From positions 30,449-42,456 of the forward strand of contig DIKC01000169.1 of assembly GCA_002421565.1 (NCBI GenBank): 12,008 bases of DNA. Reading direction: 5' to 3'. Below are positions 1 through 7,330 of the stretch, in pieces. The position numbers were made by a program, and so were the translations under genes. A model generated the notes under the pieces. The model was not told the origin of the DNA. It saw only the letters and a list, made by a program, of their open reading frames with translations, and searched no databases. Numbering within the stretch: position 1 is the first letter of the stretch; each line of letters opens with the position of its first letter. This DNA comes from Desulfobulbaceae bacterium UBA5628. Its GTDB lineage: Bacteria; Desulfobacterota; Desulfobulbia; Desulfobulbales; Desulfurivibrionaceae.

Positions 1-26
1 AAAAAAATCGCCTTTGGCGTAGATTT
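1..26 (-). terminator. Possible intrinsic terminator for a leftward transcript
   Basis: On the minus strand the arms CGCC and GGCG close an AAA loop and are followed by ATTTTTTT at the window edge. AAAT/ATTT pairing can extend the stem across a small bulge. This is the shape of a short Rho-independent terminator, but no minus-strand gene is visible upstream of it, so it would end an unrecognised small RNA or be fortuitous. Confidence 0.3.
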
Positions 27-204
27 ATCATGTTGTTTTAACGACACTATTGCTAAGCGGCCTGGGCCGTGGATTATGTTTTCCTCTTGTGCGATGATTC
101 GGGCAGATAGTTTACGAAGAATCCAAAAAGAGCTAACGTAAAATCAGTAAGTTAACTCAAAACGGGAACCGCTGCAATCCCGGGTGGGAATATCGGGTTT
201 GATG

Positions 205-213
205 TGTTAAAAT
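205..213 (+). promoter_or_regulatory. Possible extended -10 promoter for slyD-rtcB
   Basis: TG-T-TAAAAT matches an extended -10 element, with five of six bases of TATAAT. The expected -35 position is poor (TGGGAA at 185-190). It lies 80 nt before the first start codon in an otherwise gene-free stretch, which suits a leader promoter for the slyD-rtcB pair. Pattern only. Confidence 0.3.
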
Positions 214-292
214 CGAAAAATACCGGCCCCGCCCTTAGCGGCCGGGCCATCAATCAGGGCAGCTTCCGGCCCGTATCTTCAGGAGATTTTTT

Positions 293-721
293 ATGACCGC
301 GGCAAAGACAGGCGACAGCGTTAAGATTCATTACACCGGCAAGTTGGCGGACGGCACCGTGTTCGATTCTTCAAACGGCCGGGAACCGCTGGGTTTCACC
401 CTGGGCAGCGGCGAGGTGATTCCCGGTTTTGACGACGCGGTTACCGGGATGAAGGTGGGGGAGTCAAAGAGCGTGACCATCCCCATGGATCGGGCCTACG
501 GGCCGCGCAACGAGCAGATGATCATCGAGGTGCCCCGCGGCCAGGTGCCGCCCGATCTGGAGCCGGAGGTGGGCCAGCGGTTGCAGATGGGCGGCCCCAA
601 CGGCGAGCTGGTGGTTGTCCGGGTGGTGGGGGTGGATGAGCAGGCGGTGATCCTGGACGCCAACCCGCCCCTGGCCGGGGAAGACCTCAACTTCGACCTG
701 GAACTGGTCGCTATCGCCTGA
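293..721 (+). CDS. slyD: FKBP-type peptidyl-prolyl isomerase, SlyD-like
   Basis: A cytoplasmic peptidyl-prolyl cis-trans isomerase and chaperone of 142 residues. The N-terminal FKBP half (about 1-66) shows VKIHYTGKLADGTVFDSS and the active-site segment GEVIPGFDDAVTGMKVGE (40-57). Residues 70-120 form the insert-in-flap chaperone domain, starting at AYGPRN and including the VPRGQVPPDL loop. The FKBP fold is then completed by NPPLAGEDLNFDLELV (124-139). The metal-binding His/Cys-rich tail of E. coli SlyD is absent, so this is the short form and probably has no nickel-delivery role. The start has a good Shine-Dalgarno AGGAG at 281-285, seven bases before ATG. The rtcB start follows the stop by five bases, so the two are probably co-transcribed. 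The symbol is given by domain layout; other short FKBPs share this architecture. Confidence 0.93.
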   Translation: MTAAKTGDSVKIHYTGKLADGTVFDSSNGREPLGFTLGSGEVIPGFDDAVTGMKVGESKSVTIPMDRAYGPRNEQMIIEVPRGQVPPDLEPEVGQRLQMGGPNGELVVVRVVGVDEQAVILDANPPLAGEDLNFDLELVAIA

Positions 722-726
722 CCGCC

Positions 727-2163
<1,437 letters not shown>

Positions 2164-2201
2164 GCGGGGTAGCGGAGCTTCCCTGCTTGCCAGCGGTAGC
2201 T

Positions 2202-4103
2202 TTACCCTTCCCGGTCGTGGCCGATCTGGAGATTCCGTCGTTTCGCGCCGGGGCGCTGTTGGCCGGCTTTCCGGCCGTAAACCAATCTTTCCAGGCTGGC
2301 CACCACTTCTTTCAGTTCCTCCGACTGGGCGCTCAGTTCCTCCGAAGCCGCCGCCGCTTCCTCGGCCGCCGCCGCGATCCGCTGGGTGGCGTCGGCGCTT
2401 TCATTGGTAGCGGCGTTGATCTGCTCGACCCCCTTGGACTGCTGGGCGGTGGCCTCGGTGACCGCGTCGTTCTTGTCGCCGATCATGGTGGCGGTTTCAA
2501 CGATGTCGTCGAAATCGTTGTTGATGTTTTTCAGCGAACCGGCGCAGGCGGTGATCCGGGCCACGGTGGCGTCGAGCAGTTGCTGAATCTGGTTGGCCTC
2601 CTGGGCGGTTTTCATCGCCAGGTTCTTGACCTCGTCGGCCACCACCGCGAAACCGGCCCCGGCCTCGCCGGCCCGGGCCGCCTCCACCGCCGCGTTCAAG
2701 GCCAGGAGATTGGTCTGGAAGGCAATGGAGTCAATGGTGGCGATGATCGAGCGAATCTGGCCGCTGTCCCGCTCGATGTCGGTCATGTTCTGGGTCAGGG
2801 CCGCCAGGGCCTTGAGGGACTGGCCGGATTTTTTGATGTTTTCCTTCATCAGCTCGGCCGATCCCTTGGTAAGGGTAACGGTCTGTTGGCTCTGGGAGGA
2901 AATCTGCTCCAGGGAGGATGAGGTCTCCTCGACCACGCTCGCCTGCTCCGAGGCGGTATCGGAGAGCATTTGGCTGCTGGAGGAAATTTCCTCGGCTGCT
3001 GCCGCCACCTGGGTGGAACTGGCTTGGATATCGGTGGCGGCCCGGCCGAGGATGTTGGTCAGCCGGACGGCCAGGGCGCGGGAGATGAACAATCCCACCC
3101 CCAATGCGATCAGGGCCAGGATCGCCACCCGCAGTTTGGTGGCGGCGGCGGCGTCCAGCATCACCTGATCGGTCATGATTTTCTCTTTGGCCTCGGCCCG
3201 AATCCGGTGGAGCGTTCCCTGGGTCTGGGCCAGGGCGGGAAGGGTCGTTTCGTTGTAAGTCCGCAGGGCCACCTCTAATCCTTCAATGCCTTGATCCAGC
3301 CAGGTCAGCACCTGCTCGATGTTGGCTAAGGTTTCCTTGGCAAAACCGCTGGTGCTGGTATTGAAAAAGGCGATCGCCTCCCGCCGCTGCCCTTTACCGA
3401 GCATGGCGTTGATTTCGCGGGCGCTTTGGTGGAGTTTGAGGTGGGGTTCTTCGATGGCGGTGATCAAGGCGTCTATTTCCGGACTTCCGCGTTTGCGTTC
3501 GGCGGTTTCCGGCGAATAGAGCCATTTTCCGAGGCCGCACTGGGTGTGGTCCATCTGGACGGTAAGGCCGGTGCTTTCCGGCCGCAAAAAGGCGTCCCTG
3601 ACCGTGTTCATCCAGTGGAGATGGTCGATCGTCTTTTCATGGAGAAAGGTGCTCAGTTCATGGTCGGCGGGCCGGTACTGCTCCTTGATTTTAATCGCCG
3701 ACTGGTGAAGGTTGGCGTGGGGCTGTTCCAGGGCCTTGAGTAGCGGGGCCAGGCTCGGCACCAGCCGCTCCGCCTCCTTGCGGCCTTCGCCGTAGAGCCA
3801 CTGCCCCAGGCCGCATTTGTGATCGTCGGTCTCCACCTCCAGGGTGTGGATCGAGTCGTCGGTGAGCAGGGCATTGACCTTGTTGACCCAGTTGAGATGA
3901 TCGACTTCCCGTTGGGCCAGCACCCCGTCCAGGCGGTTGCCGGCCACCACCTCGGTGGCGTTTCTGGTGATCGAGTCGGCCCCCAGGAAGCCGAAGCCGC
4001 CGCAGAGGATGAGGAGCACCAGCACCAAGGTAAAGCCGATGGTGATCTGCTGGTTGATGGTCAGGTCGCGGATCAGAGAGCTGCCTTCGGACGTTTTCTT
4101 CAT
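2202..4103 (-). CDS. Methyl-accepting chemotaxis protein with tandem periplasmic CZB domains
   Basis: A 633-residue inner-membrane chemoreceptor. Membrane helices lie at about 20-42 and 325-342. The periplasmic part holds two CZB (chemoreceptor zinc-binding) domains in tandem. The first has DHLNW (His69), [10 protein letters not shown] (Cys97) and PHANLH (His129, His133). The second has DHLHW (His161), [11 protein letters not shown] (Cys189) and PHLKLH (His221, His225). Each therefore keeps the 3-His/1-Cys zinc set. After TM2 only a short HAMP-like first helix (341-360) is visible before the coiled-coil signalling domain, whose tip [20 protein letters not shown] (460-479) contacts CheA/CheW. 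No C-terminal NWETF-type CheR tether is seen. It starts 17 nt after the STAS gene and is preceded by GGAG, so the two form an operon. Zinc or redox sensing is inferred from the family. Confidence 0.95.
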   Translation of the reverse strand: MKKTSEGSSLIRDLTINQQITIGFTLVLVLLILCGGFGFLGADSITRNATEVVAGNRLDGVLAQREVDHLNWVNKVNALLTDDSIHTLEVETDDHKCGLGQWLYGEGRKEAERLVPSLAPLLKALEQPHANLHQSAIKIKEQYRPADHELSTFLHEKTIDHLHWMNTVRDAFLRPESTGLTVQMDHTQCGLGKWLYSPETAERKRGSPEIDALITAIEEPHLKLHQSAREINAMLGKGQRREAIAFFNTSTSGFAKETLANIEQVLTWLDQGIEGLEVALRTYNETTLPALAQTQGTLHRIRAEAKEKIMTDQVMLDAAAATKLRVAILALIALGVGLFISRALAVRLTNILGRAATDIQASSTQVAAAAEEISSSSQMLSDTASEQASVVEETSSSLEQISSQSQQTVTLTKGSAELMKENIKKSGQSLKALAALTQNMTDIERDSGQIRSIIATIDSIAFQTNLLALNAAVEAARAGEAGAGFAVVADEVKNLAMKTAQEANQIQQLLDATVARITACAGSLKNINNDFDDIVETATMIGDKNDAVTEATAQQSKGVEQINAATNESADATQRIAAAAEEAAAASEELSAQSEELKEVVASLERLVYGRKAGQQRPGAKRRNLQIGHDREG

Positions 4104-4120
4104 CGGGATAGGCTCCTTTT

Positions 4121-4432
4121 TCAGGCCGCTTTGGACACGCTGAAGAGGGTATCCATCTTGAGTTCGGTGAAAAGTTCGTAGAGCGGGGTGGAAAGGCCGG
4201 AGACCGTCAGATTGCCGCCGTTGGTGGTGAGGTGTTTGTAGAGCAGCAGGATTTTGCCGATCCCGGAACTGCCGATGTGCTTGACCTGCTGGCAGTCGAT
4301 GGTCACCTCGGTCACCTGGCCGAGATTAAGCTGTTTGATCCGGCTCTTCAGTTCCTCGGCCCCTTTTTCGTCCAGCACCCCGTTAAGGACGATGCGAACC
4401 CGGTTGCCGTCCTGGATGGTCTCGATGTTCAT
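4121..4432 (-). CDS. STAS-domain protein (anti-sigma factor antagonist type)
   Basis: A 103-residue cytoplasmic single STAS domain, the size of SpoIIAA/RsbV-type proteins. Its features are the N-terminal strand [19 protein letters not shown] (10-28), the core [20 protein letters not shown] (43-62) and the closing helix (82-92). In phosphorylatable STAS proteins the serine of the D-S-S-G loop is the switch. Here the loop reads G54-S55-S56-G57, so the serines are kept but the usual Asp is Gly, and phosphorylation by a HPK-type kinase is uncertain. The start is supported by a GGAGAAGAG purine run just upstream. It is the first gene of an operon with the downstream chemoreceptor, which suggests a role in that signalling pathway. 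No partner kinase or phosphatase is in the window. Confidence 0.9.
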   Translation of the reverse strand: MNIETIQDGNRVRIVLNGVLDEKGAEELKSRIKQLNLGQVTEVTIDCQQVKHIGSSGIGKILLLYKHLTTNGGNLTVSGLSTPLYELFTELKMDTLFSVSKAA

Positions 4433-4501
4433 GGCTCTTCTCCGCGAAAAAAATGGTGAGCGTAGCTTGGATTACGTTTGACTCCGCTACTCTGCCCTGT
4501 C

Positions 4502-4531
4502 ACTGTTAATTTAACAATTGATTACTGTTAA
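4502..4531. repeat. Two ACTGTTAA direct repeats 22 bp apart
   Basis: ACTGTTAA occurs at 4502-4509 and again at 4524-4531. The start-to-start distance is 22 bp, about two DNA turns. The first copy runs into the near-palindrome GTTAATTTAAC; the second overlaps the -10 of the proposed leftward promoter. This arrangement suits an operator, but no regulator gene is adjacent. Confidence 0.4.
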
Positions 4532-4549
4532 ATAATTTTTTGCCAACAA
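4521..4549 (-). promoter_or_regulatory. Candidate promoter for STAS-MCP operon
   Basis: On the minus strand TTGTTG (4544-4549) and AGTAAT (4521-4526) are separated by 17 bp. Matches to the sigma-70 consensus are three and four of six. The predicted transcript start would lie roughly 80 nt before the STAS start codon. It is a modest match in the most AT-rich part of the region. Confidence 0.3.
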
Positions 4550-4648
4550 GCAATGACTATTTCATCGTTTTTTGTGAAATATCAAGTAATGGGAACTATT
4601 GTGGCATGGCAGGTTGGCGGCGGTGCTTTTCAACGCCTGGCGGAATAG

Positions 4649-4677
4649 TTGACGGAGGCGGAAAAATCCGGTAAACA
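4649..4677 (+). promoter_or_regulatory. Candidate promoter for the GGDEF-EAL gene
   Basis: TTGACG (4649-4654) matches five of six bases of a -35 element. TAAACA (4672-4677) is 17 bp downstream and matches three of six bases of -10. The spacing to the start codon at 4726 is sensible, leaving a leader of about 40 nt with the ribosome binding site AGGAAG at 4713-4718. Confidence 0.35.
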
Positions 4678-4725
4678 GCCATCTCTTGATAGTTTCTTTT
4701 CCTATCTTTAGCAGGAAGCGGCGGT

Positions 4726-7275
4726 ATGAATCTTCGTAAATTTCTGGTGATCGGCGCCCTCTTTCTCGCCCTTTTTCTGATTGTTACCCTCTATTTTTCG
4801 ATCAGGATGGTCGCCTCCTCGGTTTACAGCGATGTTTCTCTTAAACGGGCCTGGCAGACCGCCGACCGCACCTATGCCTCCCTCTATCAGGTGATGCGCC
4901 GGGGCTGGAGCCGGGCGGAAACCGAGCAGTTCCTGGCCAACATGAACCGTACCGATTCGGAGGTGGAGTCGGTGGTGATTTATCAGGGGCCGCGGGTCAT
5001 GGAGCAGTACGGCCCCATCGAGCAGCCGCCGATTACCGGCGAGGCGGCGGCGGTCTTCCGGGAGGGCCGCAAGCAGCATCTCCAGGAGGGCGACACCCTT
5101 CGTTTTTATTATCCGATCGTCGCCGCTGATGAGTGCATGCTTTGCCATGTCAATGTTCGGCCCGGCGAGGTGCTGGGGGTGATCGCGGTTCAAAGCAACC
5201 TCGGCCGGAGCAGCGCCGAGTTCAGCCGGCTGATGCTCCGCACCATTATTCCCATCGCCATTTTTCCGGTTCTGGGGGCGGTGATCCTGGGGCTTATCCT
5301 TCATCGCCGGATTTTTTCGGTGATTCGTCGCTTCCAGGCCGATGTCGGCGGCCTGACCACGGTGGCCGATCTTTCCAAGGTGGAGCTTACCCCCGGCGGT
5401 TATCCCCTGGAAGAGTTCAACATCCTCAAGCAGGAAACCAACTCCCTGATCGAAAAGCTCAGGAAGATCGCGATCGACAAGGACACCCTGGAGTTTGAAA
5501 TCCAACTCCTGGAAAAGCTGTTGATCACTTCCGAGGTGGTGCGGGACTGGCGCGACCATGTCAAGAGTCTGCTGGTGGAGATCAACAAGGTGATGGATAT
5601 CCCCTTTATCTTCGCCATGTTCTACGTGGAAGACAAGGTGTACGAGCTGGAGGTTTTCTGGCTCCGCAGTCCCTCGCCGGTGATCAAGCGCCATTTTGAA
5701 AAGAACATCACCAACAATATCCGCCGGGATTTTCCCGAGCTGGCCAACTGCTCGGTGGAGCATCTGACCGCGATCTCTTTGGGCAAACCGAACGGGATCA
5801 ATGAGCAGGACATCGATCTTCATACCAAGAAGATTTTCCTTGATTCTCCCAAAATCGGCGGCATTGTCGGGATCGGCCTGATGACCAAGGAGGCCCTGGA
5901 TCACACCAAGCTGCTGGTGATCGAGGGGATTCTCACCACCCTCCTTAACGTGATCGGCTCGGTCAAGGCGATCTACAAATACACCCAGCAGGTGGAGTAT
6001 TACGCCACCCGCGATCCCCTGACCGGCCTTTACAACCAGCGTTTCTTCCGCGATCTTCTGGAGCAGGAGATCGCCCGCGCCCGCCGCAACAACGGCGTTT
6101 TTTCGGTGCTCCTGATCGATCTCGACAATTTCAAGAACATCAACGACCGTTACGGCCACGCCTTTGGCGACAGTTTCCTGCTGGCAATAGCCGCCACCCT
6201 CCGGCAGCGGGAGCGGGCCGGCGATATTGTCGCCCGTTTCGGGGGCGACGAGTTCATTCTCCTGTTGCCGGAAACCGGCCAGGAACATGGAGTCGGGGTG
6301 GCGGAAAGGCTGGCCGCGGCGATCCGCGACGAACAACTGGCCGCCCCTGACTCCGCTCTGGCCGCCACCACCGCCACCCTCAGCCTGGTAACCTTCCCGG
6401 AACACGGGGCCACGATCACCGATCTTTTGCTGATGGCGGAAAAGATCATGGCCAAGGCCAAGGATGCCGGTAAGAACCATCTGCTGCTGCCCGGCGGCGA
6501 TGACCTGATCGAGCTTTTCCGGGGCAAGAGCGAAATGGCGATGCTGCTCAAACGGGCCTTGGATGAAAACAAAGTCATCCCCTATTTTCAGCCGATTTAC
6601 GATTTCCGGCGGAAACGGATCGGCGGTCATGAGGTGCTGATGCGGATTCGCGGGACGGACGGGGAGTTGATCGTGGCCCAGGATTTCATTGAAGTCGCCG
6701 AAGAGATGGGGATCATCAACCGGATGGACATCGTCCTGATCGAAAAGGTCTTTGAGCGGATCAGGCTGGAGAATTACCAGGATTTGATCTTCCTCAACAT
6801 TTCGCCCCGGGATCTGGTTCATGCCGAATTCATGGCCTCCATTCACCGGCTGGTGGAGGCCTACGGGATCAATCCCGGCAATATCGTTTTCGAGATCACC
6901 GAACGGGAGGCGATCCGCAATCTCAATCTGGTGGAAAAATTCGTTCTCGATCTCAAGATGAAGGGTTTCCGTTTCGCCCTCGATGATTTCGGCTCCGGCT
7001 TTTCCTCGTATTTTTACATCAAGAAATTCCCCATTGATTACATCAAGATCGAAGGCGATTTTGTCCGGGGAATGATGGACAACGAGGTGGACATGGCGGT
7101 GGTCGAGAGCATCGTGGTTCTGGCCCGCCGGATCGGGGTCAAGGTGGTCAGCGAGTTTGTCGAATCGGAAGAGGTCTTCCGGGAAACCGCCAGCCTGGGA
7201 GTCGATTTCGGCCAGGGTTTTTTCATCTGCCATCCTTCTCCCACCCTGGTTCACCGCCTGCCTGATCTCTCTTGA
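4726..7275 (+). CDS. Membrane GGDEF-EAL protein with periplasmic c-type haem sensor
   Basis: An 849-residue c-di-GMP turnover enzyme. TM1 is at 5-27 and TM2 at about 172-193. The periplasmic domain between them ends in ECMLCH, a CxxCH haem c attachment motif (137-141), placed as in DUF3365/Tll0287-like sensors. A cytoplasmic linker (194-250) leads to a region of about 250-420 that resembles a GAF fold. The GGDEF domain (about 425-590) keeps GGDEF (506-510) and the inhibitory RxxD site (Arg497-Asp500), so it can plausibly make c-di-GMP. The EAL domain (about 600-849) reads EVL at 636-638 instead of EAL. It keeps the other expected residues: Asn691, the glutamate of EITE (723), Asp753-Asp754, Lys774, Glu809/Glu812 and QG at 830-831. 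Both activities may therefore be present. The start has AGGAAG seven bases upstream. The stop lies inside a short direct repeat. Redox, NO or CO sensing through haem is inferred. Confidence 0.95.
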   Translation: MNLRKFLVIGALFLALFLIVTLYFSIRMVASSVYSDVSLKRAWQTADRTYASLYQVMRRGWSRAETEQFLANMNRTDSEVESVVIYQGPRVMEQYGPIEQPPITGEAAAVFREGRKQHLQEGDTLRFYYPIVAADECMLCHVNVRPGEVLGVIAVQSNLGRSSAEFSRLMLRTIIPIAIFPVLGAVILGLILHRRIFSVIRRFQADVGGLTTVADLSKVELTPGGYPLEEFNILKQETNSLIEKLRKIAIDKDTLEFEIQLLEKLLITSEVVRDWRDHVKSLLVEINKVMDIPFIFAMFYVEDKVYELEVFWLRSPSPVIKRHFEKNITNNIRRDFPELANCSVEHLTAISLGKPNGINEQDIDLHTKKIFLDSPKIGGIVGIGLMTKEALDHTKLLVIEGILTTLLNVIGSVKAIYKYTQQVEYYATRDPLTGLYNQRFFRDLLEQEIARARRNNGVFSVLLIDLDNFKNINDRYGHAFGDSFLLAIAATLRQRERAGDIVARFGGDEFILLLPETGQEHGVGVAERLAAAIRDEQLAAPDSALAATTATLSLVTFPEHGATITDLLLMAEKIMAKAKDAGKNHLLLPGGDDLIELFRGKSEMAMLLKRALDENKVIPYFQPIYDFRRKRIGGHEVLMRIRGTDGELIVAQDFIEVAEEMGIINRMDIVLIEKVFERIRLENYQDLIFLNISPRDLVHAEFMASIHRLVEAYGINPGNIVFEITEREAIRNLNLVEKFVLDLKMKGFRFALDDFGSGFSSYFYIKKFPIDYIKIEGDFVRGMMDNEVDMAVVESIVVLARRIGVKVVSEFVESEEVFRETASLGVDFGQGFFICHPSPTLVHRLPDLS

Positions 7276-7293
7276 AGGGGGCACTTGAAGGGG
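7271..7293. repeat. CTTGAAGGGG direct repeat overlapping a stop codon
   Basis: CTTGAAGGGG occurs at 7271-7280 and 7284-7293, separated by GCA. The first copy supplies the TGA stop (7273-7275) of the GGDEF-EAL gene, and the second runs into the palindrome at 7290-7314. It looks like the edge of a small inserted repeat unit or a local slippage duplication. Confidence 0.6.
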
Positions 7294-7314
7294 ACAGATT
7301 TGAAATCTGTCCCC
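7290..7314. repeat. Perfect GGGGACAGATTT palindrome between convergent genes
   Basis: GGGGACAGATTT (7290-7301), a central G (7302), then the exact reverse complement AAATCTGTCCCC (7303-7314). This gives a 12-bp perfect stem. It sits between the stops of two convergent genes (7275 and 7331), so it could stop transcription from both sides, although neither side has a U-tract. From memory, GGGGACAGATTT motifs recur in many proteobacterial genomes and are linked to REP-associated tyrosine transposases; no such gene is here. Confidence 0.75.
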
Positions 7315-7330
7315 GACTGCGCCCGACTGA

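Larger units (their letters stand above)
1..292. other. Non-coding leader region, no gene recognised
   Basis: I see no coding sequence, tRNA or known riboswitch here. The stretch is richer in A and T than the genes that follow. It contains a small hairpin near the left edge (positions 5-26), a second hairpin at 58-69 (CGGC/GCCG arms) with no good U-tract, a possible extended -10 element at 205-213, and a GC-rich inverted pair around 223-246 just ahead of the slyD ribosome binding site. A small RNA or the tail of a gene to the left cannot be excluded. Confidence 0.5.
4433..4725. promoter_or_regulatory. Divergent regulatory region, STAS-MCP versus GGDEF-EAL
   Basis: This gene-free stretch separates two divergent signalling transcription units. 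Its middle (about 4500-4600) is strikingly AT-rich against the GC-rich genes. It contains the direct repeat ACTGTTAA at 4502-4509 and 4524-4531, the near-palindrome GTTAATTTAAC at 4505-4515, and candidate promoters on both strands. It probably carries both promoters and at least one regulator-binding site. Confidence 0.55.

Noticed and set aside
155..200. Possible riboswitch (GGGAACCGCTGCAATCCC segment recalls cobalamin-type motifs)
   Set aside because: Only a loose local resemblance. The conserved B12-box core and pairing pattern are not present, and the downstream genes do not fit.
4600..4640. Sigma-54 promoter (TGGCATGGCAGG)
   Set aside because: The GG and GC elements do not fall at the required -24/-12 spacing.
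4708..7284. 858-codon open frame on the minus strand opposite the GGDEF-EAL gene
   Set aside because: It mirrors the real gene almost exactly. Its composition (rich in His, Gln, Asp and Gly) is typical of an antisense shadow in GC-rich DNA, and it has no recognisable domain.
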